A stretch of 64,000 nucleotides of DNA from Halomonas daqiaonensis (GTDB taxonomy: Bacteria; Pseudomonadota; Gammaproteobacteria; Pseudomonadales; Halomonadaceae). A program made the position numbers and the translations under genes. Under the pieces are notes generated by a model, which saw only the letters and a program-made list of their open reading frames with translations, was not told the origin of the DNA and did no database searches. Below, piece by piece: positions 17,568 to 26,395 of this stretch; position 1 is the first letter of the stretch; each line of letters opens with the position of its first letter. The DNA lies in NCBI RefSeq assembly GCF_900109725.1, contig NZ_FOBC01000004.1:171764-235763 (forward strand). The letters are read 5' to 3'.

Positions 17568-18972
17568 TGTCGCACGCGTGGTGGTCGTCGACGACGATCG
17601 CGCCATTCGCTGGGTGCTGGAGCGTGCCCTGGCCCAGCCCGACCTCGAGGTCGAGACCCTCGCTCGGGCCGATGGAGCCTTGGAGCGCCTGCTCGAGGCG
17701 CCGCCGGACGTGCTGGTCACCGATATCCGTATGCCAGGAATCGACGGCCTGGACTTGATGGCCAAGGTACGCGAGGTTCATCCGGAACTGCCGGTGATCG
17801 TGATGACGGCCCATTCCGACCTCGACAGTGCCGTGGCCTCCTATCAGGGTGGCGCCTTCGAGTATCTGCCCAAGCCCTTCGACGTCGACGAGGCACTGGC
17901 CTTGGTGCGCCGTGCTGTAGCTCACGCCCGTGAGCGCCAGCGACCGGTCAGCGTGCCCGAGGGACTCGATACCGAGATCATCGGCGAGGCGCCGGCCATG
18001 CAGGAGGTGTTCCGCGCCATCGGCCGGCTGTCGCACTCGCACATCACCGTGCTGATCAACGGCGAGTCGGGGACCGGCAAGGAACGCGTCGCCCAGGCGC
18101 TGCACCAGCACAGCCCGCGGGCCGGCAAGCCGTTCATCGCCCTGAACATGGCGGCAATTCCCAAGGACCTGATCGAGTCGGAGCTGTTCGGCCACGAGAA
18201 GGGCGCCTTCACCGGTGCGACCGCCCAGCGCCAGGGCCGCTTCGAGCAGGCCGATGACGGCACTCTGTTCCTCGACGAGATCGGGGACATGCCCGCCGAG
18301 ACCCAGACCCGCCTGCTGCGGGTGCTCGCCGACGGCGAGTTCTACCGGGTGGGGGGCCATACCTCCGTGAAGGTGGACGTCAGGATCATTGCCGCCACCC
18401 ACCAGAACCTGGAGACCCTGGTGGAAGACGGGCGCTTCCGCGAGGACCTCTTCCACCGCCTCAATGTCATTCGCGTTCATCTGCCGAAGCTGGCCGAACG
18501 ACGCGAGGACATCCCGCGGCTGGCGCGCCACTTCCTGGCCGAGGCGGCCAAGGAGCTCGCCACCGACGTCAAGGTGCTGACCCCCGAGGCAGAGACACAC
18601 TTCACCCGACTGCCCTGGCCAGGCAATGTCCGCCAGTTGGAGAACACCTGTCGCTGGCTGACGGTGATGGCCTCCGGCCGCGAGGTGCTGGTCGAGGACC
18701 TGCCGCAGGAGCTGCGTGACCCCGGCGCCACTGTGGGCAATAACGGTGACTGGCGCACCGCCTTCCGCGACTGGGCCGACCGGGCGCTGGCCGCTGGCCA
18801 CACCCACCTGCTCGAAGAGGCAGTACCGGACTTCGAGCGCATCCTGATCGAGACAGCGCTCAAGCACACCGGGGGACGCAAGGGTGAGGCCGCCGAGCTG
18901 TTGGGCTGGGGGCGCAACACATTGACGCGCAAACTCAAGATGCTGCTGCCGGCATTGGCGGAGGGGGAGTGA
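17560..18972 (+). CDS. ntrC: Nitrogen regulation response regulator NtrC (sigma-54 activator)
   Basis: 470 aa, normal for NtrC. Receiver ~5-120 with the phosphorylation Asp in LVTDIRMPGIDG and Lys in YLPKPFD; AAA+ domain ~140-370 with Walker A GESGTGKE, the sigma-54-contacting GAFTGA loop (EKGAFTGATAQ) and Walker B LFLDEIGD; Fis-type helix-turn-helix at the end (GEAAELLGWGRNTLTRKLKM). It overlaps ntrB by 8 bases, so it is translationally coupled. Expected targets in the window are the boxes before glnA and ntrB. Confidence 0.96.
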   Translation: MTDVARVVVVDDDRAIRWVLERALAQPDLEVETLARADGALERLLEAPPDVLVTDIRMPGIDGLDLMAKVREVHPELPVIVMTAHSDLDSAVASYQGGAFEYLPKPFDVDEALALVRRAVAHARERQRPVSVPEGLDTEIIGEAPAMQEVFRAIGRLSHSHITVLINGESGTGKERVAQALHQHSPRAGKPFIALNMAAIPKDLIESELFGHEKGAFTGATAQRQGRFEQADDGTLFLDEIGDMPAETQTRLLRVLADGEFYRVGGHTSVKVDVRIIAATHQNLETLVEDGRFREDLFHRLNVIRVHLPKLAERREDIPRLARHFLAEAAKELATDVKVLTPEAETHFTRLPWPGNVRQLENTCRWLTVMASGREVLVEDLPQELRDPGATVGNNGDWRTAFRDWADRALAAGHTHLLEEAVPDFERILIETALKHTGGRKGEAAELLGWGRNTLTRKLKMLLPALAEGE

Positions 18973-19143
18973 GTCTTGCGGGGCTAGGACGAAAGGCGGA
19001 TTGTTGATCGCGCTGTGACTGCCGTAGCGTCACCATTGTATAAGCAATCTTTCATTCACAGGTTTCCTCATGCCCGCTACTCCAGAAATTCCGCCGTCGC
19101 ATCTCCACTTCGGTGACGTGGACACGGCGCTGGGGTGATATCC

Positions 19144-20346
19144 ATGGCAACCTTCGACTCCCAGACATCGGGTTCACTGGCCGGCATTCGCGTCATTGAC
19201 CTGACCCGCGTCATCTCCGGACCCTTCTGCACCCAGATCCTCGGCGATCATGGCGCCGACGTGATCAAGATCGAGCCGCCGGGAAAGGGCGACGTGGTAC
19301 GCAGCCAGGGCAATATGGTCAATGGCGAGAGCTGGTACTTCGCCCAGTTCAATCGCAACAAGCGTTCGCTCACCCTCGACCTGCGCAGCGAGGACGGCAA
19401 GCGGATCCTGCATCGCCTGCTGGAGGAGGCCGATGTCCTGGTGGAGAACTTCCGACCAGGGGTGCTGGGCAAGATGGGGCTGGATGACGATACCCTGCGC
19501 GAGCGCTTTCCGCGTCTGGTAGTGGGGCGCATCAACGGCTTCGGCTCCACTGGCCCCTATCGCGACCGTCCCGCCTACGACTTCATCGCCCAGGCCATGA
19601 GCGGCTTCATGGGCGTGAATGGCCCGGCCGACGGTGAGCCCATGCGGGCGGCACCGCCCATCAGCGATATGGTAGCCAGCCAGAACCTGGCCTTCGGCAT
19701 CTGCGCGGCCCTGGTGCGTCGTGCTGCCACCGGCCAGGGCGACATCGTCGAGACGGCGCTGACCAACGGGTTGATCGCCATGATGGGCTACCTGGCCGCC
19801 GAGTTCTTCGCCACCGAGCGCGTGCCGGCGCGCACCGGCAACGACCACCCCATGCTCTACCCCTATGGGCTGTTCAAGGCCAGCGACGGTGAAGTGGCCA
19901 TCGCCCCCAGCAATGACGCCATGGTGGAGCGCTTTCTCGGTGCCCTGGACAATCTGCACCTGCTCGAGGACGAGCGCTTCGCCGACAATGCACGGAGAAT
20001 GGCCAACCGCAATGCCCTGCGCGAGATCCTCAACGGGGTGACCGAAACACGCGGGGTAGATGAATGGATCGAGCACCTCAATCGCGCCGGGGTGCCGTGC
20101 GGGAGGGTGCAGGACCTGCGCGAGACCTTCGCCGACCCTCAGGTGCAGGCTCAGGAGATGCGCCTGGAGCTAGAGCAGGATTCCGGTCGGGTTCCAGTGA
20201 CCGGTTTTCCCGTCAAGATGCGCGAGGCGCCGGCGATGCTCTACCATTCGGTGCCACGTCTCGGCGAGCACACTAACCAGCTACTCGAAGAGCTGGGGCT
20301 GACCGAGAGCGAAGTGGATGACCTGGCCTCGCGGGGAGTGATCTGA
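19144..20346 (+). CDS. CaiB/BaiF family (type III) CoA transferase
   Basis: 400 aa from the ATG at 19144 (GGGGTG upstream). Family III CoA-transferase features are clear: an LAGIRVIDLTRVISGPF N-terminus, GADVIKIEPP, NRNKRSLTLDLRSEDG, and the catalytic Asp in RPAYDFIAQAMSG. It transfers CoA between carboxylic acids; no dehydratase, racemase or dehydrogenase gene lies beside it to suggest a substrate. It stands alone between ntrC and the dGTPase gene, in the same orientation. Confidence 0.9.
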   Translation: MATFDSQTSGSLAGIRVIDLTRVISGPFCTQILGDHGADVIKIEPPGKGDVVRSQGNMVNGESWYFAQFNRNKRSLTLDLRSEDGKRILHRLLEEADVLVENFRPGVLGKMGLDDDTLRERFPRLVVGRINGFGSTGPYRDRPAYDFIAQAMSGFMGVNGPADGEPMRAAPPISDMVASQNLAFGICAALVRRAATGQGDIVETALTNGLIAMMGYLAAEFFATERVPARTGNDHPMLYPYGLFKASDGEVAIAPSNDAMVERFLGALDNLHLLEDERFADNARRMANRNALREILNGVTETRGVDEWIEHLNRAGVPCGRVQDLRETFADPQVQAQEMRLELEQDSGRVPVTGFPVKMREAPAMLYHSVPRLGEHTNQLLEELGLTESEVDDLASRGVI

Positions 20347-20560
20347 GCTACCCTGCACAGCCCGAGGTGATCGATATGCCGGGCGGGGGTGGGCTCCGTG
20401 GCCTTCGCAAACGTCGAGAGCAACCGAGCCGGCGCAAGCAACCTGATCGTCGCTGGCCTCGTCTACTCCTGGATGCTTCGGAGCCACCTGCCATAGGTCG
20501 TCAGGACTGGGCGGCGGCGGCGGCGGCTGCCAGAATGGGCGATCCAAGGAGAGAATGCCC

Positions 20561-21910
20561 ATGACGCAGATGAGCTGGGAGCGGTTGCTCGACCCGGGCC
20601 GCCTGCACGACCGGCGCGACGAGCGACCCGGCGGAGGTCGTGACGAGATCGGCCGCAGCCCCTTCCACAAGGATCACGATCGCATCGTCTTCGCCGGCTC
20701 CTTCCGGCGCCTGGGGCGCAAGACCCAGGTCCACCCGTTGACTGACAACGACCATATCCACACCCGGCTGACCCACTCCCTGGAGGTAGGCTGTGTGGGG
20801 CGCTCGCTGGGCATGATCGTCGGTGAGCGGCTCAGCGGTCGCCTGCCCGAGTGGATTACGCCGGCGGACCTGGGCGTCATCGTCCAGGCCGCCTGCCTGG
20901 GTCACGATATCGGCAACCCGCCCTTCGGCCATGCCGGCGAGTACGCCATCCGTGACTGGTTCGCCCGCGCCGCAGTCGACAGCAACGGTCTGTTGGAAGG
21001 GCTCTCGGCGCCCGAGCGCCAGGACCTGCTGACCTACGAGGGCAACGCCCAGGGCTTTCGCATCGTCACCCAGGTGGAATACAACCAGTTCCGCGGCGGC
21101 ATGCGCCTTACCACGGCAACCCTGGGTACCCTGCTCAAGTACCCCTGGACCGTGGAGCACGGCGGCGCGGCGGGGAAGTTCGGCTGCTACCAGAGCGAGC
21201 GCAAGTTGCTGGTCGAGGTGGCCGAGCGGCTGGGCCTGCTGCCCCGCGGCGAAGGGCGCTGGTGCCGCCACCCGCTGGCCTGGCTGGTAGAGGCCGCCGA
21301 CGATATCTGCTATGCGCTGCTCGACCTGGAGGATGGCCTCGAGATGGGCATCCTGCGCTTTGAAGAGGTCACCGAGATCCTGATCCAGATTGCCGGTGGG
21401 GAGCCTGCCGACTATGCCTCCATGCAGCGCGATGGAGTTTCCCAGCGGCGGCGCATCGCCGCCCTGCGCGGCGCGGCCATGGAACGAGCGGTGAACGACG
21501 TGGGCGCGGTCTTTGTGCAGCACGAGGCCGAATTGCTGGGTGGGCGCCTCAAGGATGACCTGCTGGAGCTCTGCCATCCAGACCTGGGCTGGGGGGTGAA
21601 GGCGGCCAAGCAGTTGGCCCGTGAGCGCATCTTCCAGAACGAGCGCAAGGCCAAGCTGGAGATCGGTGCCCATACCACCTTGGGCATCCTGCTTGAGGCC
21701 TTTATCGGCGCGGCCCACGAGCTTCACCATACCGGTCGCTCCACCTTCAAGCATCAGCGGGTACTGGTACTGGTCGGCGAGAATACCCCGCGGCCCTCCT
21801 GGAGCCTCTACGATAGCTACCGTCGCATGCTCGACTTCATCGGCGGCATGACCGATCACTACGCCGTGGACCTGGCCCAGGAAATGGGCGGCCGGCTGCG
21901 GGGGGACTGA
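20561..21910 (+). CDS. dgt: dGTPase (deoxyguanosinetriphosphate triphosphohydrolase)
   Basis: 449 aa from the ATG at 20561; the ATG at 20555 is only 3 bases from AGGAG, while 20561 is 9 bases away. HD-domain metal ligands: HTRLTHSLEV, LGHDIGNPPFGHAGE and the late Asp in EAADDICYALLDLEDG. The N-terminal RSPFHKDHDRIVFAGSFRRL is the dNTPase signature. It hydrolyses dGTP, and possibly other dNTPs, to the nucleoside and triphosphate. The RNase T2 gene begins one base after its stop. Confidence 0.92.
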   Translation: MTQMSWERLLDPGRLHDRRDERPGGGRDEIGRSPFHKDHDRIVFAGSFRRLGRKTQVHPLTDNDHIHTRLTHSLEVGCVGRSLGMIVGERLSGRLPEWITPADLGVIVQAACLGHDIGNPPFGHAGEYAIRDWFARAAVDSNGLLEGLSAPERQDLLTYEGNAQGFRIVTQVEYNQFRGGMRLTTATLGTLLKYPWTVEHGGAAGKFGCYQSERKLLVEVAERLGLLPRGEGRWCRHPLAWLVEAADDICYALLDLEDGLEMGILRFEEVTEILIQIAGGEPADYASMQRDGVSQRRRIAALRGAAMERAVNDVGAVFVQHEAELLGGRLKDDLLELCHPDLGWGVKAAKQLARERIFQNERKAKLEIGAHTTLGILLEAFIGAAHELHHTGRSTFKHQRVLVLVGENTPRPSWSLYDSYRRMLDFIGGMTDHYAVDLAQEMGGRLRGD

Positions 21911-21911
21911 A

Positions 21912-22700
21912 ATGACGAAATGGCGTGCCACGACTGCTGGTTGGCAGGGGATGCTGCTCGGGCTGTTGCTGGCGGCCTTCTCCTCCTTGGCCGCGGATCC
22001 CCTCGAACGCCTCAAGGGGGAGGGCTTCGACCACTACACCCTGGCGCTGACTTGGCACCCCGGCTTCTGCGAGAGTCGCTCGCGCCCGCCGCGGGAGTGT
22101 CGTGAATCGTCCTTGTACGAGCTAGCCGACCGGGGCTTCGTGCTCCACGGCCTGTGGCCCTCGCTGCCCATGCGTTTCGCCGAGCGTGGGGTCGATCGGC
22201 GCCGCTGGTGGCGTGAGGGCTGCTTCCTCGAGACACCCCGGCCCGACGGCAGCTTCTGCCGCGCCCATCCGACCCTCGACCTGCCGGAGACACTGGACGA
22301 TGCGTTGGATACCGCCATGCCGGGCCGCGCCAGTTGCCTGGGGCGCTACCAGTATGCCAAGCACGCCGCCTGCCTGGCGTTGCCCGAGGTGGGATACTTC
22401 GCGGCATCGGTCGCCCTGGTTGAGGTGGTTAACGAGAGTGCCTTCGGTGCCTTCGTGACCCTCAATCAGGGCGGGGAAGTGGAGCGTAACGCGCTGATCG
22501 ACGCCTTCGAGGTGGCCTTTGGTGAGAAGGCCGGCCGGGCGCTGCGGCTGGAGTGTGGCGGGCGCGGCAATCGTCTGCTCACCGAGGTGCGCATCGGCAT
22601 CGACGCAGAACGCCTGGCGGACTTCCCGGCAGCCGAGAGCCTGGTGCGCCAGGATCGTGGCCATTGTGCGACTCGAGTGCGGATCGCCACCTTCGACTGA
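21912..22700 (+). CDS. Ribonuclease T2 family protein (RNase I-like) with altered active site
   Basis: 262 aa with a signal peptide (residues 1-27, ending SSLAA), so periplasmic. The first active-site motif is intact: FVLHGLWPSLP. The second reads CLGRYQYAKHAACLAL, whereas E. coli RNase I, as I recall it, has YEYAKHGAC: the catalytic Glu is Gln here and Gly after Lys-His is Ala. The His of both motifs and the Lys remain. Several cysteines consistent with disulfides are kept (GFCES, RECRE, GCFLE, SFCRA, ASCLG, AACLA). It is translationally coupled to dgt (1-base gap) and its stop abuts the stop of the NERD gene. Activity may be reduced. Confidence 0.85.
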   Translation: MTKWRATTAGWQGMLLGLLLAAFSSLAADPLERLKGEGFDHYTLALTWHPGFCESRSRPPRECRESSLYELADRGFVLHGLWPSLPMRFAERGVDRRRWWREGCFLETPRPDGSFCRAHPTLDLPETLDDALDTAMPGRASCLGRYQYAKHAACLALPEVGYFAASVALVEVVNESAFGAFVTLNQGGEVERNALIDAFEVAFGEKAGRALRLECGGRGNRLLTEVRIGIDAERLADFPAAESLVRQDRGHCATRVRIATFD

Positions 22701-23612
22701 TCAGACCGAGGGGGCCGCCAGAGGCGGCAGGTCCAGCAGGCTGACGCGATGGCTCAGCGCCTTGATGACGGTGTCGTGGGTAGCAGCGTCGATCCCGCCT
22801 AGCCGGGTCGCGGTGAGCCGGCTTGCCAGATCGTTGCCACCGACCACCAGCAGGTCGTCCGGTGCCTGGGTGATGTCGATCTCCCAGCCGGGCAAGGCCA
22901 GCACACCCTTGACCGGCAACGGACTGCCGACCTGGCGTTCGAGCCAAGCGTTCAGCCAGCGTGTGGCCTGGCGGGTCTTGCGCAGCGGCCGGTGCTCGCT
23001 CCAGCCCGGGAAGCGCAAGCGATCCGGCTCCACGGCAACCAGGTTGACCTCGCGGCCGCCGGGCGTGATGGCGGGGGTGCGGCCGCGGGTCTCGACCACG
23101 AAGATACCGTGAGGAGTGACCGCCACGTGATCGATGGTATAGCCATCGCCGGGTACGTCGTGGAAAACGAAATAAGGGTGCGCCTCGGGACGGATCAGGC
23201 GCTCGAGCTCCTGGCCCACGGCGAGTTCGCAGGCCAGGCCCAACTTGAGCCGACGAATGCGCTGGAAATCACGGATCAGCAGGAAGCAGAACACCAGCGC
23301 CAGCAAAGTGCAGAGCGCCCCGTAGAGCGCCCACTCGATCCAGTCCTGCTCGCTGGAAAAGAGCATGCGACCCATGCCGTAGACCAGCGGCGCCAGGGTG
23401 ACGATGGGCCCCAGGGCGCCGTCGAGGAAGAGGCCGGCGAAGGCGCGGTCGAGGCGGTCGCGCAGGGCCTGTCCGGGTTCGCGCAGCGGGTGGGCGTCGA
23501 AGGGCGAGCGCACTCGGGCATCGTGCAGGTTGCGCAGCGCCATCACGATCACCGCAGTGGCCGCCAGCGGGAACAGGAAGATCAGCGGGAGCAGGTATTC
23601 CAGCCAGGCCAT
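22701..23612 (-). CDS. NERD domain-containing membrane protein
   Basis: 303 aa. Residues ~1-28 and ~78-115 are membrane segments; the NERD (nuclease-related) domain spans ~125-245: ELAVGQELERL, HPYFVFHDVPGDGYTIDHVAVTPHG, then IFVVETRGRT. The Asp and Glu of the D-ExK nuclease-like core are kept but the Lys is Arg (ETR). The function is unknown; a membrane-anchored DNA-processing role is inferred only from the domain. AAGGA precedes the ATG at 23612. Its TGA and that of the RNase T2 gene meet back to back in TGATCA. Confidence 0.85.
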   Translation of the reverse strand: MAWLEYLLPLIFLFPLAATAVIVMALRNLHDARVRSPFDAHPLREPGQALRDRLDRAFAGLFLDGALGPIVTLAPLVYGMGRMLFSSEQDWIEWALYGALCTLLALVFCFLLIRDFQRIRRLKLGLACELAVGQELERLIRPEAHPYFVFHDVPGDGYTIDHVAVTPHGIFVVETRGRTPAITPGGREVNLVAVEPDRLRFPGWSEHRPLRKTRQATRWLNAWLERQVGSPLPVKGVLALPGWEIDITQAPDDLLVVGGNDLASRLTATRLGGIDAATHDTVIKALSHRVSLLDLPPLAAPSV

Positions 23613-23706
23613 CGGGATTCCTTGCCCTGAGGGAGAGTGCTCATTCTAGACAACCTGCCCCTCGTGGGGCCATGCTCTTTCGGCGTGAGGGGTGAGGAGA
23701 GCGAGT

Positions 23707-24585
23707 GTGGAGCAGGTTCTAAGTGATACTTCCGGAAATCTCGAGGCGCTCGCCGCCTTCTTCGAGCGGCATCCGCGCTCGGTCGTGCTCACCGGCGCGG
23801 GCATCAGCACCGCCAGTGGCATTCCCGACTACCGTGACGACCGCGGCGACTGGAAGCGCCCACCGCCCATGCAGCACCAGGTGTTCATGGCCAGTCACGC
23901 GGCGCGACAGCGCTATTGGGCTCGGGCCCTGGTAGGCTTTCGCGCCCTGCAGGATGCCAGGCCCAATGCGGCTCATACGGCCCTGGCGCGGCTCGAGGCG
24001 CTGGGCCATGTCAGCGGGGTGATCACCCAGAACGTCGATGGCCTGCATCAGCGGGCCGGCTCACGGCGGGTGATCGACCTGCATGGCCGTGCCGACATGG
24101 TGCGCTGCATGGGCTGCGGTGCCCGGCGCATGCGCCATGACCTGCATGCCGAGCTGGCCGCCCGTAACCCGCACTGGCTGGAAGCTGGCGCACGGGCGGG
24201 CCCGGACGGCGACGCGGACCTCGAGGCTGACTTCTCGGGGTTCCAGGTGACCGATTGCACGCGCTGCGGCGATGGCATTTGGAAGCCCGACGTGGTGTTC
24301 TTCGGCGATAGCGTGCCGCGTACCACCGTGGAGGACGCCTTCGCCCTGCTGGCCGAAAGCGATGCGCTGCTGGTGGTGGGCTCCTCGTTGATGGTCTTCT
24401 CTGGCTTCCGCTTCGCCCGGGAGGCGGCGCGCCAGGGCCAGCCCATTGCCTGTCTCAACCTCGGCCGCACCCGGGCCGATGAGCTCTATGCACTGAAGGT
24501 ACAGGGTCCAGCCGAATCCCTGGAATCCCTGTGCGGGATGCTGGAGGGCGGCTCGCCGTCGGAACTCATCCGCCGGCCAGCTTGA
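23707..24585 (+). CDS. NAD-dependent protein deacetylase, SIR2 family (class II, SIRT4-like)
   Basis: 292 aa from the GTG at 23707, chosen because AGGAG lies 7 bases upstream; a GTG at 23692 is less likely. Sirtuin motifs: VLTGAGISTASGIPDYR, TQNVDGLHQRAG, catalytic His in DLHGRAD, zinc cysteines CMGC and CTRC, then PDVVFFGD and VVGSSLMVFSG. The GIPDYR form and TQNVDGLH fit class II sirtuins (SIRT4-like). It should remove acyl groups from lysines using NAD+; some relatives ADP-ribosylate. Its last 20 bases overlap the convergent yciH-like gene. Confidence 0.92.
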   Translation: MEQVLSDTSGNLEALAAFFERHPRSVVLTGAGISTASGIPDYRDDRGDWKRPPPMQHQVFMASHAARQRYWARALVGFRALQDARPNAAHTALARLEALGHVSGVITQNVDGLHQRAGSRRVIDLHGRADMVRCMGCGARRMRHDLHAELAARNPHWLEAGARAGPDGDADLEADFSGFQVTDCTRCGDGIWKPDVVFFGDSVPRTTVEDAFALLAESDALLVVGSSLMVFSGFRFAREAARQGQPIACLNLGRTRADELYALKVQGPAESLESLCGMLEGGSPSELIRRPA

Positions 24586-24940
24586 CGCGGTAGCCTCGCT
24601 TCTCGAGCTCGTCCTTGAGCAGCTCACGGTGGTCGCCCTGGATCTCGACAACGCCTTCCTTCACCGCCCCGCCGGTGCCGCAGCGCTTCTTCAGCGCCTT
24701 GGCCAGGGCCTTGAGCTCGGTTGCGGAGAGCGGGACGCCCTCGATGGTGGTCACGCCCTTGCCCTTGCGGCCGCTGGTCTCGCGGCGAATGCGCACGATG
24801 CCGTCCAACTCGGCCAGGCGGGCCTGTTCGGCCTGCTGGGCACAGTTGCACTCGGCCAGGGGATGGCGGCAGTCCGGGCAGGTGTCGCCATGGTCGGTGG
24901 AGTAGACCAGGCCGCCGAGCTGGTCCTTCAGGGATGCCAT
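24566..24940 (-). CDS. yciH: SUI1-family translation initiation factor (YciH)
   Basis: 124 aa, with GAGGAGG before the ATG at 24940. An N-terminal Cys-rich segment (CPDCRHPLAECNC, ~21-33) may bind zinc. The C-terminal SUI1/eIF1-like domain (~45-120) shows RRETSGRKGKGVTTI and KRCGTGGAVKEGVVEIQGD. It resembles E. coli YciH, which can influence start-codon selection and repress stress-specific translation. It overlaps the sirtuin gene tail to tail by 20 bases. Confidence 0.9.
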   Translation of the reverse strand: MASLKDQLGGLVYSTDHGDTCPDCRHPLAECNCAQQAEQARLAELDGIVRIRRETSGRKGKGVTTIEGVPLSATELKALAKALKKRCGTGGAVKEGVVEIQGDHRELLKDELEKRGYRVKLAGG

Positions 24941-25047
24941 GTCGGCCTCCTCGTATTCGAGATTTTCCGAGCAATGATAGCCCTGCCGTGGGCGGTCTGC
25001 ATCTGCAGTCGCTATCCACAGTCAGTGGGCTGAAGGGGCGGTGGATA

Positions 25048-25731
25048 TCAGGCGTGGGTGGCCAGGGCGCGACTGCGCTCCAGATGGCGGATCACCGTGG
25101 GTAGCTGGAACATGTTGCTGATCATGATGGCCCCCTCCGGTGTCTCTTCTACGTCAGGGAAGCGGTTGAGGTGAATCACCGTCATGCCGGCGGCCAGGGC
25201 GCCCCTGACGCCCACCAGGGCATCGTCGATAACCACGCACTCCTCGGGTGTGAAGCCCATCAGGCTGGCGGCATGGCGGAACAGGCAGGGGTCGGGCTTC
25301 CAGCAGTTGGCCGTGTAGGCGCTGAACAGGCGATTACCGAACACCTCGCCGAGCCCGGTGGCCTCGAGCGAGGTGCGGATCTTGTTCTCGGGGCCATTGG
25401 AGACCACCCCCATGGGATGGCCGGCGAGGGCGGCCAGCGCCTCGGTGGCGCCATCGATGGGAATGAGCTCGGTGGCCAGGCGACGGTTGAGGTTGGACCG
25501 CATGCGACACTCGAGGGGGTCGAGCTGCTCGGGATCCACGCTGCCGTGGCGGCGCTCCAGCTCGGCAACGATATGGCGAAAGCGGGCCCCGCGAAACTCC
25601 CCCATGTAGTCGCTGGCCTGGAAGGGCAGGCCGGCGTCGGTCAGGCTGGACGACATCTCGTCGGCGAGCAGCGGCTCGCTGTCGACCAGGGTGCCGTCAC
25701 AATCGAAGAGCAGGCAGAGGGGGCGTGCCAT
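25048..25731 (-). CDS. HAD-IA family phosphatase (YieH/Gph-like)
   Basis: 227 aa from the ATG at 25731 (an in-frame GTG lies one codon upstream). HAD motif I LLFDCDGTLVDSE (~8-20), motif II VVSNGPENK, motif III Lys in CWKPDPCLF, motif IV VVIDDALVGVRGALAAG. A C1 cap is inserted after motif I. It resembles YieH (6-phosphogluconate phosphatase) and beta-phosphoglucomutase-like phosphatases. The substrate is unresolved. Confidence 0.88.
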   Translation of the reverse strand: MARPLCLLFDCDGTLVDSEPLLADEMSSSLTDAGLPFQASDYMGEFRGARFRHIVAELERRHGSVDPEQLDPLECRMRSNLNRRLATELIPIDGATEALAALAGHPMGVVSNGPENKIRTSLEATGLGEVFGNRLFSAYTANCWKPDPCLFRHAASLMGFTPEECVVIDDALVGVRGALAAGMTVIHLNRFPDVEETPEGAIMISNMFQLPTVIRHLERSRALATHA

Positions 25732-25813
25732 CACCGGGCCTCACGAGGAATCAAAACGTTATAAGCTCATTGTTACAGATGTCGGATCTTCCTGCCCAAT
25801 ATTAAAGCTCAGT

Positions 25814-25829
25814 TTCACTGTTTTGTGAA
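25814..25829. promoter_or_regulatory. AT-rich inverted repeat before the DUF6394 gene
   Basis: TTCAC-N6-GTGAA lies in an unusually AT-rich stretch (about 25745-25850) of this GC-rich chromosome. It is a candidate operator for either the HAD gene (-) or the DUF6394/K+ channel genes (+). A -10-like TATACT occurs at 25911-25916 on the plus strand, without a clear -35. Confidence 0.3.
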
Positions 25830-25945
25830 CACTGTTCTTCAATATCGGGAGACCGGTCGTTACCGAGTCCGTCATGGTGGTGGCGTTCGCGGTCACTGCA
25901 GGCCCATGCCTATACTGACGGCGCGCCTCGGCCAGGAGCAGGCCC

Positions 25946-26329
25946 ATGAATTTCGAACGTGTCGTATTCGGTTTTTTCATCATCCTCACCCTTAGCCTCA
26001 ATGTCGCCTTCGTCGCGGGCGGCCTCGAGACGGCCGCACACCACAATGTCTGGGTTCTCACCCTCGCCATCATCGTCAACCTGGTCGCGATCGGCCTGAA
26101 ATTGGGAGATCGCTCCCAGACCGGGGCGTTGCTGTTGGCGTCAGGTCTGGTTGCCGGCCTCCTGCTGATCACGGCGCGCGTCGTCTGGATCGTCGCGGAG
26201 CCCGCTGGCGGGGGCGGGCCGGGGCCTGCAGGAATGGCTGATATCGTCTCGATCGCAACGGGCGCGCTGGTCGCGAATATCATCGCGACGATGATCCTGG
26301 TCGGCGATACGCTGCTCTCGCGGCGTTAG
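25946..26329 (+). CDS. DUF6394 family membrane protein
   Basis: 127 aa, mostly four predicted membrane helices (~5-25, 35-50, 60-83, 98-122) joined by short loops, one Gly/Pro-rich (AEPAGGGGPGPAG). There is no catalytic motif. AGGAG is upstream of the ATG at 25946. It lies 66 bases before the potassium channel gene in the same direction and probably forms an operon with it, hinting at an accessory role in K+ transport. Codon choice in both genes looks slightly different from the neighbours (more GCG, AAA, GAA). Confidence 0.8.
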   Translation: MNFERVVFGFFIILTLSLNVAFVAGGLETAAHHNVWVLTLAIIVNLVAIGLKLGDRSQTGALLLASGLVAGLLLITARVVWIVAEPAGGGGPGPAGMADIVSIATGALVANIIATMILVGDTLLSRR

Positions 26330-26395
26330 CAAGGTGCCCAGGTTGGTTCAGCATGGCAGTCTCGATCCGGGACAGGCAGAGGGAGGATTGAACGC

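Noticed and set aside
20561..24940. Reading the dgt to SIR2 cluster as a phage defence island
   Set aside because: The genes are core-type versions in mixed orientation, without mobile elements or known defence-associated partners; kept only as a weak hypothesis.
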